Shown here: positions 7,200-14,510 of the stretch, piece by piece
Layout of the letters: each line of letters starts with the position of its first letter
Position numbering within the stretch: the first letter of the stretch is position 1
Assembly: GCA_038093515.1 (NCBI GenBank)
Contig: JBBPSI010000404.1
Location: 1 to 14,545 of the forward strand
Reading direction: 5' to 3'
Origin: Butyriboletus loyo
Lineage: Eukaryota > Basidiomycota > Agaricomycetes > Boletales > Boletaceae
DNA length: 14,545 nt
The notes under the pieces: model-generated
Told to the model about the DNA's origin: nothing
Database searches by the model: none
Seen by the model: the letters and a program-made list of their open reading frames with translations, nothing else
Made by a program: the position numbers and the translations under genes

Positions 7200-8520
7200 C
7201 CATTGTTAGCTCATATCACCCTGCAGGTAGAACAGCTGCTGCATGCACCACCCGCATGCCCGCCCATTGGCAGTGGGCATCACCATGTAGGAACATCCTT
7301 CTGGACTCCCACTCACCACACATGGCAGGCCACAGGCTCATTCATCAACCTTCCACAATGCCCCATGGGCCCCCCATCCACCTTCCATGTTTCTCCATGG
7401 GCCCTCCACCCACTCTGCATGCATTCTGTGGGCCCCCCCATACATCCACTGCATTTCCCTGCGGGCCTCCTGTCTGCTTAATGCATTTCTGTGGCCCCCT
7501 TTCCCCCCCACCAAATTGCCCTATGGGCCCCCCATCTACTTTCCACATTTCCTGCAGCCCCTCCATTTGTTGGGCATACAATTCTGCAGGCCCCCTTGTT
7601 CACCTTCTGTGTTGCCCAGCAGGCTCCCCACCTGTTGTGCACATCACACCACAGGCCCCCTGTCAGCAGAGCAGCCTGCAAACATATTGCCAGCAGGCCC
7701 ACCCATCTGCACAGCATATCACCACATGGGCCCACTTGTCTGATGGACATATCCATGTGTGGGCCTCTTTGTCTGCTTTACATATTACCCTGTAGGCCCC
7801 CCATCAGTAGTGTGGCCCAAAGATGTACTGCTAGCAGGCCTGCCTGTTGGCACAGCATATCACCACATGGGCCCACTCTTCTGATTCACATATTCACCTG
7901 CAGGCCCCTTTGTCTGCTTTATATATCCCCCCGCAGGCCCCCTGTCCATAGTCTGGCCCAAATATGACTGCCAGCAGGCCCATCCATCTGAGTGACATTT
8001 CCATCCCTGGGCCCCTTCATCTGCATTACATATCACCCTACAGGCCCCCCACCAGCATCACAACCCTCAAATGTATCACCAGCAGGCCTGCCCATCTGTA
8101 GTACATATCACCCAGTGGGCCAGCCCATCTGCATTACAACTCCCCCTGCAGGCCCCCCATCAGTAGCATAACTATTCCATGCATCCCTAGTGGGCTCCCC
8201 TGTCTGAAGTACATAATAATCCAAGGGCCTGCTTGTCTGCACTCGCCTGTAATATAACTATGATATTTACCCTTAGCAGGCCCATTTGTCTGTAGTATAT
8301 ACCCCCTCCAGGCCTGCCCATCTATAGCATAGGTCCTCCATCAACCCATGGGCAGGCCTGCCTGCATGCAACCCATATCCTACATCTCCCTACCCTGCAG
8401 GCCAACTCGTCAACACTATCATTTTTGGCTCAGGCAGGCCCTGCCATCAAAGTATTCCTAATGCACCCACAGGCCCGCCACAGGGTGCCTGTCTACCAAG
8501 TGATATTGTCAACCCAGGGT
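7200..8520. repeat. Degenerate minisatellite with GGGCCC/CAGGCCCC cores and higher-order structure
   Basis: Some 1.3 kb built of imperfect units of about 32-41 bp. Each has a GGGCCC or CAGGCCCCC core, a CATCTG-like segment and a CATATCACC-like segment. In the best-preserved part the core positions 7869, 7901, 7934, 7975 and 8009 are 32, 33, 41 and 34 bp apart. A higher-order period of about 141-142 bp is visible: ACAGCATATCACCACATGGG recurs at 7711 and 7852, and a diverged third copy starts at 7993. Long open frames occur in all three forward frames in the left half; this follows from the stop-poor repeat and I do not call a protein. The array begins within about 80 bp of the stop codon of gene C. 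Confidence 0.7.
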
Positions 8521-8525
8521 GGCCA

Positions 8526-9147
8526 TGTGCTACGTGACAATGTGACTACATTATGTGAGAATGAGACTCAAGAATGCGAGTACCCATAGTAAACCAAGAG
8601 TGATAGCACTCTCATTCCACAGGGCTGGAAACATTATTGCATGTGACAGATGTTTAGATTTAAAGCCTCTAGCAGGGCTCATAACCTTTCGGAATTGGTA
8701 AAGTCCAAGCAGGTGTACCAAGGGCAATGAAGGATGCAAGGGTGAACATATCAGTGGAAAGACTCACTGATAACACAAGAGTGAGAGTATCACAAACAGG
8801 TATACTTGAAGAGTATAAGGAGCAAGGCTCAACTTAGAGATATTGCAGTAGTGGTAATAGAACTGAAAGATCTTAAGAAAAGCGACAAGCCATAAGGGCT
8901 GTCTTATATACAGTACATGAGTGTTTGTACTTGTGTTCTGTATAGTACCTATATAAGGTAAGGTATGAACCACATGATGATGTGTTAGAGATAAGAGATA
9001 AGACTAAGCATATCATCCAATAGCATAATAAGAGCTATTTGTAATGTGACAAGTGTGACAGAGTCTAGACAGTGATGTCATATAGACCAGTCTAGAAACA
9101 TAGTGGCTGTAAGTGAAATACAGAAATAGAACACTACTGTTTCAACA
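8526..9147. mobile_element. Probable second LTR (degenerate, boundaries uncertain)
   Basis: Between the minisatellite and 9150 lies a stretch of LTR-like composition that starts TGTGCTACGTGACAA, resembling the start of the solo LTR (TGTTACGAGACAAC), and ends GTTTCAACA. It contains TATA-like sites (TTATATAC near 8904 and TATATAAG at 8950-8957). Towards its 3' side is an imperfect palindrome around an AGTCTAGAC/CCAGTCTAGA pair (9062-9097), similar in style to the GAGTCTGGGCCAGTCTGG stretch of the other LTR (4788-4805). I found no matching target duplication (GGCCA on the left, CATAC on the right) and no coding interior, so ends and orientation are guesses. Confidence 0.4.
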
Positions 9148-9865
9148 CATACAACAAACTATAAAGAGCGAGGAAACTATTGTGCCATTGGTAAGTAGTG
9201 CCTAAACCATCTTGGGTAGAACATTCTTATGCCTCAATAAGGTATTGGGCCAGAGAGGGAGGGAAAAGGTCAGCCGATGTGAAGCTTGAAAGTACTAATG
9301 CTCGGATGCGATTAGAGGATGTTCCGTCGTCAGTCTGTTGTACACCAAAGCATGTAAAGACGATGCAAGGGCGCGGGTGGTCCTAATAACTAGCAATGTA
9401 GAGCTCATTTGGAGGGGGGGACGCAAATACTCCGAGTTGGGGTGAGACACATTTTGCAAGAGCTGCTAGAGAATTACAGTATGTTCGCATACGATACTTG
9501 TCAAGTCATCCGACACCGTTTGCAAATGCAGTGAGTGTGTACGACATGTCTTGCAAGTTGCTGGATGGGAAATTTTGCAAGTGGCTACATGGGAGGTCCT
9601 GCAACACGAGCTGATGGGTTGGATTTTGCAAGCCTGTGTCGTCTGTTTCAAGACAAGCAGACACCAGGGAGGAGTGCATAAGTAAGCAGATGTGAGAGGA
9701 CCGCGGGTTTTGCAGTATTGAATAAGCAAGGTGCGAGGGGTGCGCAGATCTTGCAAGAATAGTGCATAGGTTAGCAGATGCGACTAGGGGACTGTGAATT
9801 TTGTAAGTCATCACTTACAGGACGAAATGTCTTGCAATATTGAATAAGCAGGTGTAGGGAGTGTC
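9148..9865. other. Unassigned segment with recurrent TTGCAAG motif
   Basis: I recognise no gene here; an open frame at 9198-9386 (62 codons) has no family-like features. From about 9450 the heptamer TTGCAAG or a near variant recurs at roughly 9454, 9551, 9574, 9624, 9751, 9797 (TTGTAAG) and 9832 (TTGCAAT), usually preceded by TT or TC. Phrases such as AATAAGCAGGTG and GCGAGGGG also recur, and similar phrases return at 11262-11345. This looks like a very diverged repeat interrupted by the G-rich block. Confidence 0.4.
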
Positions 9866-10157
9866 ACGGGTATACCCGCAGGTCTCCTTACTGTGGCAGC
9901 GGGGTAAGTAAATACAGGGCGAACGAACGAGCACGCGCACGTACACAGACAACACGGTCTGCATACATGCACGTGCTTGCTCGCTCGAAAATGTGAGGGT
10001 GGGGCACGGCGATCGAGCGCCGGGGGGTATGAACGGCAGGGTAGCGATCGTCGGGGGGTATGAATGACAGGGTACGGTGGGGGTAGTATGAATGGGTGGC
10101 GATGGTGAACGAACGAGTGGATGGCAGTACGAACGGTGGGGGTGGCGATCCAGCGAT

Positions 10158-10192
10158 GGGCGTTGGGCGTTGGGCGTTGGTGGTGGTGGTGG
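10158..10192. repeat. Short tandem GGGCGTT x3 followed by GGT repeats
   Basis: GGGCGTT occurs three times in a row (10158-10178) and runs into a GGT repeat ending GGGGC. The closely spaced G tracts could form a G-quadruplex on the plus strand. It does not match the usual TTAGGG fungal telomere repeat. Confidence 0.6.
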
Positions 10193-10204
10193 GGCACGAA
10201 CGGC

Positions 10205-10440
10205 GTCACGTTGGTGTCGTCGTTGTAGTCGTCGCATCCTCGTAGTCGTAGTCACTGTATTGATTTGATTGTCGTGTAGTCGTATTAGTCGTCATATTGT
10301 CGTCGTTGCGTCATTGTTGTTAAGTGGTGGTGGTGGGACACGAACGGGTGGGTGAATGTCGGTGACTGTGGGGGTCGTGTCATAGTCGTAGTCGTAGTCG
10401 TCATGTCGATCGTCATGTCGTCGTCGTGTCAATCGTCATA
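10205..10440. repeat. Imperfect GTC/GTA trinucleotide microsatellite
   Basis: Two clusters (about 10205-10320 and 10378-10440) of interrupted GTC, GTA and GTT triplets, with phrases such as GTAGTCGTAGTC and GTCGTCGT. Frame interruptions are frequent. Nothing suggests coding use. Confidence 0.6.
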
Positions 10441-11052
10441 TACGCAGACCGTACTGTCTGTGTACAGCTTGTGTGCGTGGAACGGGTGAGGGTGAGAGTG
10501 GAGTGGTGAGCGTGTGGGTGGCGGTTAGTTGGGCGTGCTCGCTCGCTCAGCACGAATGGGAGGGTTGGGTGAATGTCGAATGAGCGAAGGGGTGAATTGG
10601 GTGGTGAACGTGAGTGGCGGCTGGTTGGGCATGCCGCATGCGCACTCGCTCAGTGTGAACGGATACTAGGTTGGGCGGGTGGATGCGAGACGGTAAGGAA
10701 TGAATGGACTGGGTGAACGAGCACGATTGGACGGCAATGACTGGGAGTGACTGGGTTGGGCGAGGTTGTGTGAACGGCATGAAGACGAATGGGGGGGTAC
10801 CAAGGGCACGAATGGTGGGGGTGGCGATCGAGTGATGGGGGGCCCTGTACCAACAGTGGTGGTGGTAATCGAGTACTGGGGGTGGTACAAACTGGTGGGG
10901 ATGGGAATCGAGTGGTGGGATGTCCGATGGGGATCGAGCGGTGGGGGGTTCAGGCATATGGGGAGGGAGGTGGAAAACAGATCGCTGGTCGGTAGCGGAG
11001 GGCGCTGCACTACGCGAACCGCGACTTGCTATGTCTAGAAACACCCGCGCCG

Positions 11053-11105
11053 CGGGTACGGGTAAGAGTATGGGTAAGCAGTAGCCATACCCGTACCTGT
11101 ACCTG
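11053..11105. other. Imperfect hairpin with 21-bp stem and 11-nt loop
   Basis: Arms 11053-11073 and 11085-11105 are complementary at 17 of 21 positions, two more are G-T wobbles, and two are mismatched. The loop is GTAAGCAGTAG. The arms are made of CGGGTA/TACCCG phrases like those at the edges of the G-rich block. No terminator or RNA-gene features accompany it. Confidence 0.5.
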
Positions 11106-11135
11106 AGGCCCCGGGCCGTGCGGGTTACCCGTACA

Positions 11136-11461
11136 GCATCAGTGAAACGGTTATTGGTCGGAACCACCGGTTAGCTGTCTGTAGCAGTCTGTAGCACTCG
11201 GCTACACTCGGTTAGCATCGGAAACCAGCAACTGTTTTACTGATGAGTGACGAACCCTAAGCAGGTGCGAGGGGAGCACGAATGAGTAGTATGTCACTTA
11301 TGGGATGCGAGGGGAGTATCATGTAAGCACGGAAGGTCTTGCAAGATAGGATATTATCTTGCGCTGGCCAATGCTCATAATCACACAACAGCACTTTCTG
11401 CAAAATGGGCAGCAGTAATAATCGGCTTTACTGCAACAAACACCCAGGATCTGGTGCCAAA
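11136..11461. other. Unassigned segment left of the inverted duplication
   Basis: No gene recognised. It holds a short imperfect repeat (GTGCGAGGGGAG at about 11269 and GATGCGAGGGGAG at about 11305) followed by GTCTTGCAAG (11337), the same motif set as at 9450-9860. The two stretches may be one repeat family flanking the G-rich block. Just left of the arm the sequence is ordinary unique-looking DNA. Confidence 0.35.
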
Positions 11462-11511
11462 TCAACATTGAAGGACCCTATTGTAGTAACGAGATTCTGA
11501 CAATCACTGAA

Positions 11512-11694
11512 ATGCTGTCTGGTAAGGCCTACAATTGTCCTTATGCCCTGAACGGACGTTTATCTCGACTGCAATGCCGAACGTATGGCTTCGACCAAAT
11601 AATCAACGTAAAGAGGCAGACGCTGCGAAGGCTTTGCTTACCATTCCAGACGGCGACCACTGAACTTTGCTCAACGTGTACAACTCTTACATAG
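11512..11694 (+). CDS. Small open frame of unknown function in the outer part of the left arm
   Basis: A 60-codon open frame with no recognised family and seven cysteines but no signal peptide. Its mirror copy in the right arm has an in-frame 3-bp insertion and a CGA to TGA change that would stop it about 42 codons in, so if it is a gene only the left copy is intact. I rate it as probably non-coding. Confidence 0.12.
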   Translation: MLSGKAYNCPYALNGRLSRLQCRTYGFDQIINVKRQTLRRLCLPFQTATTELCSTCTTLT

Positions 11695-11900
11695 AAAGTA
11701 AGCAACTATTTGTGATCTATTCACTCAGCCTAGACTGCGGAGAAGGGGTATCACTCGAGGGACAGGCGGAAGTGATTGGTAAGGTAAGGAGGGTGTTGAT
11801 CTCCTAATGCGAAAATGAACGACAGAACCGAAAATGAATGACACGTGGAAAGTAAATATTATTGTCCTCATAACCAAGAGCATCGAGAAGCCACCACCTC

Positions 11901-12326
11901 CTAATGCTTTGACCTGCTGGTGTTTTGGGTGCCGCTACAGAAAACACGTGAGCGATAGACAACGGACACTGAATACACATTGCAGACTCACTTGGACCCG
12001 GTGTTTTGATTCCCGCTACAGAAAATTCGTGAGCTCTTGAATTGATAGTACGCACTGAATACACAATGCAGACTCACTTGGACCCGGTGTTCCTACAGAA
12101 AATGCATGAGCAATAGGCAACATACAGAATAGACAATGCAGACTCACCGACGGTGGTTGACGTTGGACCATTCGAGCCCTCGGGCATTAATACCGACGTC
12201 CACGCCCACGCCAGGCTCACGCTTCACTTCCTCCGTGTCAGGGGCCCGACGGACGGAAGGTGAAGTGGGGAGCGCAGCTACCACGGCGGCGATGCTGAGC
12301 ACGAGCATGAGCTTGTTGAACAACAT
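11901..12326 (-). CDS. Small secreted repeat peptide precursor, left-arm copy (spliced, 83 residues)
   Basis: Mirror image of the right-arm gene and identical to it base for base. Exons on the minus strand are 12326-12148, 12092-12078, 12015-11992 and 11934-11901; introns are 55, 62 and 57 nt. The gene points away from its twin, so the two start codons face each other across about 1.34 kb that includes both promoter regions and the spacer. See the right-arm entry for the protein. Because coding and upstream sequence are identical, both copies should be expressed alike, and transcripts running through the spacer could fold into long double-stranded RNA. Confidence 0.6.
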
Positions 12327-12864
12327 GGTGTATATGTGCGGAGATGAGTTATGAGTGGGATACGAGTAGTTTTACACTCAGGTTCGCTCAGGTGGGTAAT
12401 GATGAGTTTTCAACGTCGAAGGGTCGATTTTAAAGACATGCGTCAAGGAAAGGGGCTGGCCTGTTTTCGTACGAACTCACTTCCAACCAGCCCCCTCGAA
12501 CACATCAGGCAGACAGCTGCCACCACACGTCGTGGTTAATGGTGGCATCGAATAGCCACAATCAACAAATATGCGGTGACATCCATTGTTACGGGTGTGC
12601 ATATTGAAGCTTGAAGGCTCATCTACAAACGCAGCCGAGTCAAAAACGAGCAAAAGCTTCCGTCATCGATAAATCCACCAATCAGAGCTCTCAAATGGGC
12701 CGTAAGAGAGTCGTCTAGCGATAACGTTACTGTCCGCTTTGCAGATGCTGTTGGCGTCTTATGTTTTATATGATATATCATCTGTCTGTGATATATCATC
12801 TGTCTATTCGGCGGAACGAACTCGGTTGTTCGAACTGAAACGCAGTATCTCCAAATATTTGGGG

Positions 12865-13121
12865 TAGTTAATATTTTATTGTTGATTTTCATTGTGTCAG
12901 TGCTCATGGCTCCTCGACACTGATTTCCGGCAACTCTCTTACTGAATGTATTTAAGTAGTGAAGTATTGAACCCATATCACTAGATTTTGAATCTCGATC
13001 AGCATATCCAACGTCAACCGTGACTGTGTAGTGCCATTTCTGAGAATTAATCAATTACCCAGGTGATGTCACGGCTTCACAGGAAATAGACTGATGATAT
13101 ATCACAGACAGATGATATAAA
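12865..13121. other. Asymmetric 257-bp spacer of the inverted duplication
   Basis: Non-mirrored sequence between the arms, AT-rich on its left side. Its last 36 bases repeat a motif of the arm (34-bp direct repeat 13086-13119 with 13184-13217, 33 of 34 identical). A 143-codon minus-strand open frame (13054-12623) runs from the spacer into the left arm; it crosses the junction, shows no domain, and I do not call it. Confidence 0.8.
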
Positions 13122-13217
13122 CCCCAAATATTATATTTGGAGATACTGCGTTTCAGTTCGAACAACCGAGTTCGTTCCGCCGAATAGACAGATGATATAT
13201 CACAGACAGATGATATA
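13086..13217. repeat. 34-bp direct repeat pair with GATGATATATCACAGACA units
   Basis: Copies at 13086-13119 (spacer) and 13184-13217 (right arm) differ at one base. Each contains two tandem partial units of CAGATGATATATCACAGA. The arm copy also appears, inverted, in the left arm near 12774-12807. The repeat spans the inner edge of the right arm. Confidence 0.85.
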
Positions 13218-13304
13218 TCATATAAAACATAAGACGCCAACAGCATCTGCAAAGCGGACAGTAACGTTATCGCTAGACGACTCTCTTACGGCCCATTTGA
13301 GAGC

Positions 13305-13664
13305 TCTGATTGGTGGATTTATCGATGACGGAAGCTTTTGCTCGTTTTTGACTCGGCTGCGTTTGTAGATGAGCCTTCAAGCTTCAATATGCACACCCGT
13401 AACAATGGATGTCACCGCATATTTGTTGATTGTGGCTATTCGATGCCACCATTAACCACGACGTGTGGTGGCAGCTGTCTGCCTGATGTGTTCGAGGGGG
13501 CTGGTTGGAAGTGAGTTCGTACGAAAACAGGCCAGCCCCTTTCCTTGACGCATGTCTTTAAAATCGACCCTTCGACGTTGAAAACTCATCATTACCCACC
13601 TGAGCGAACCTGAGTGTAAAACTACTCGTATCCCACTCATAACTCATCTCCGCACATATACACC
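13305..13664 (+). promoter_or_regulatory. Probable promoter and 5' leader of the right-arm secreted-protein gene
   Basis: Upstream of the ATG at 13665 there is an inverted CCAAT box (ATTGG, 13309-13313), a TATA-like TTTAAAA (about 13557-13563), and a pyrimidine-rich leader (CTCATAACTCATCTCCGCAC) leading to a good start context (CACCATG). The identical set is present in mirror image for the left copy (12327-12686). Assignments rest on short motifs only. Confidence 0.4.
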
Positions 13665-14090
13665 ATGTTGTTCAACAAGCTCATGCTCGTGCTCAGCATC
13701 GCCGCCGTGGTAGCTGCGCTCCCCACTTCACCTTCCGTCCGTCGGGCCCCTGACACGGAGGAAGTGAAGCGTGAGCCTGGCGTGGGCGTGGACGTCGGTA
13801 TTAATGCCCGAGGGCTCGAATGGTCCAACGTCAACCACCGTCGGTGAGTCTGCATTGTCTATTCTGTATGTTGCCTATTGCTCATGCATTTTCTGTAGGA
13901 ACACCGGGTCCAAGTGAGTCTGCATTGTGTATTCAGTGCGTACTATCAATTCAAGAGCTCACGAATTTTCTGTAGCGGGAATCAAAACACCGGGTCCAAG
14001 TGAGTCTGCAATGTGTATTCAGTGTCCGTTGTCTATCGCTCACGTGTTTTCTGTAGCGGCACCCAAAACACCAGCAGGTCAAAGCATTAG
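13665..14090 (+). CDS. Small secreted repeat peptide precursor with microexons, right-arm copy (83 residues)
   Basis: Reconstructed from four exons: 13665-13843, 13899-13913 (15 nt), 13976-13999 (24 nt) and 14057-14090, ending at TAG 14088-14090. All introns (55, 62, 57 nt) are phase 2, begin GTGAGTCTGCA, and end TTTTCTGTAG after a CTCAY branch-like site. Unspliced, the frame stops at 13845-13847 inside the first donor. The product has a signal peptide (residues 1-18; hydrophobic core LMLVLSIAAVVAA), dibasic sites at 26-27 (RR), 35-36 (KR) and 59-60 (RR) that suit kexin processing, and a C-terminal run of near-repeats NTGS, NGNQNTGS and NGTQNTS. Two N-glycosylation sequons (N73, N77) fall in it. 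There is no CAAX end, so it is not a standard basidiomycete mating pheromone, and it has no cysteine, unlike most small secreted effectors. I do not recognise the family. The role could be a processed secreted peptide, a cell-wall or host-interaction protein; this is inference from processing signals. Splicing is predicted, not observed. Confidence 0.6.
13844..14080 (+). repeat. Tandemly duplicated intron plus microexon unit
   Basis: Three successive units start at 13844, 13914 and 14000 (70 and 86 bp apart). Each opens with a near-identical donor half (GTGAGTCTGCATTGTGTATT), has a variable middle, then TCA(C/T)G..TTTTCTGTAG, followed by an exon piece related to CGGxAxCxAAAACACCGGGTCCAA; the first exon piece lacks the CGGxAxCAA start, and the third diverges after AAAACACC. 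The duplicated unit therefore includes the intron, not only the coding repeat. A mirror copy lies in the left arm at 12147-11911. Confidence 0.8.
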
Positions 14091-14510
14091 GAGGTGGTGG
14101 CTTCTCGATGCTCTTGGTTATGAGGACAATAATATTTACTTTCCACGTGTCATTCATTTTCGGTTCTGTCGTTCATTTTCGCATTAGGAGATCAACACCC
14201 TCCTTACCTTACCAATCACTTCCGCCTGTCCCTCGAGTGATACCCCTTCTCCGCAGTCTAGGCTGAGTGAATAGATCACAAATAGTTGCTTACTTTCTAT
14301 ATAAGAGTTGTACACGTTGAGCAAAGTTCAGTGGTCGCCGTCTGGAATGGTAAGCAAAGCCTTCACAGTGTCTGCCTCTTTACATTGATTATTTGGTCGA
14401 AGCCATATGTTCGGCATTGCAGTCGAGATAAACGTCCGTTTGGCAGGGCATAAGGACAATTGTAGGCCTTACCAGACAGCATTGCAGTGATTGTCAGAAT
14501 CTCATTACTA
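14091..14510. other. Outer part of the right arm without a recognised gene
   Basis: Downstream of the secreted-protein gene I see only repeats of short phrases (CATTAGGAGG at 14085 and CATTAGGAGA at 14182; TCATTCATTTTCGGTTCTGTCG then TTCATTTTCGC at about 14151-14182) and no credible coding frame. The 86-codon frame at 13927-14187 overlaps the microexons in another register and is judged a shadow. Confidence 0.5.

Larger units (their letters stand above)
9866..11135. repeat. G-rich, internally repetitive block bounded by inverted ACGGGTA-ACCCGCA motifs
   Basis: The left edge carries ACGGGTATACCCGCA (about 9867-9881), and the right edge, read on the minus strand, carries ACGGGTAACCCGCA (about 11120-11133), so the two ends are near-identical in inverted orientation. 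Inside, the plus strand is dominated by G-rich phrases with GAACGAACGAG, GGGGGTATGAA and GGTGGCGATC. One 31-bp phrase recurs at 10130-10160 and 10809-10839 with 28 of 31 identities. Minus-strand frames stay open for 130-206 codons and read as Pro/His/Arg/Ser-rich low-complexity sequence with no domain; I do not call them genes. The block could be a non-autonomous element or a decayed satellite. Confidence 0.4.
11462..12864. repeat. Left arm of a 1.4-kb inverted duplication
   Basis: Reverse-complement partner of 13122-14545. Positions x and 25991-x pair without any mismatch that I could find from 11691 to about 12857. Outside that, 11462-11690 pairs with the window end with seven substitutions, a 3-bp indel and a 13-bp tandem duplication in the right arm. 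The arm carries the minus-strand copy of the small secreted-protein gene (12326-11901) and about 530 bp upstream of it. The duplication may extend further on the right than this window shows. Confidence 0.95.

Noticed and set aside
7160..7967. Long plus-strand open frames in all three registers
   Set aside because: All three frames are open over the same stop-poor minisatellite, which is what a non-coding GC-rich tandem repeat gives; no domain and no start context.
7200..8520. CRISPR-like array
   Set aside because: Units are degenerate and contiguous with no constant repeat plus unique spacer pattern, and the surroundings are eukaryotic with spliced genes.
10158..10192. Telomeric repeat
   Set aside because: GGGCGTT is not TTAGGG, occurs only three times, and lies inside the window.
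9811..10255. Minus-strand frames of 132 and 146 codons, Pro/His/Arg-rich
   Set aside because: Two overlapping registers are open at once and both translate the G-rich repeat; no intron structure or motif.
10547..11167. 206-codon minus-strand open frame
   Set aside because: Low-complexity Pro/Ser/His-rich translation of the same G-rich repeat family, running through the hairpin; no recognisable protein features.
12623..13054. 143-codon minus-strand frame across the spacer and left arm
   Set aside because: It depends on the duplication breakpoint; the right arm has no equivalent full frame and the sequence shows no domain.
13665..14090. Basidiomycete mating pheromone precursor
   Set aside because: The predicted product lacks the C-terminal CAAX box and has a classical signal peptide, unlike those precursors.
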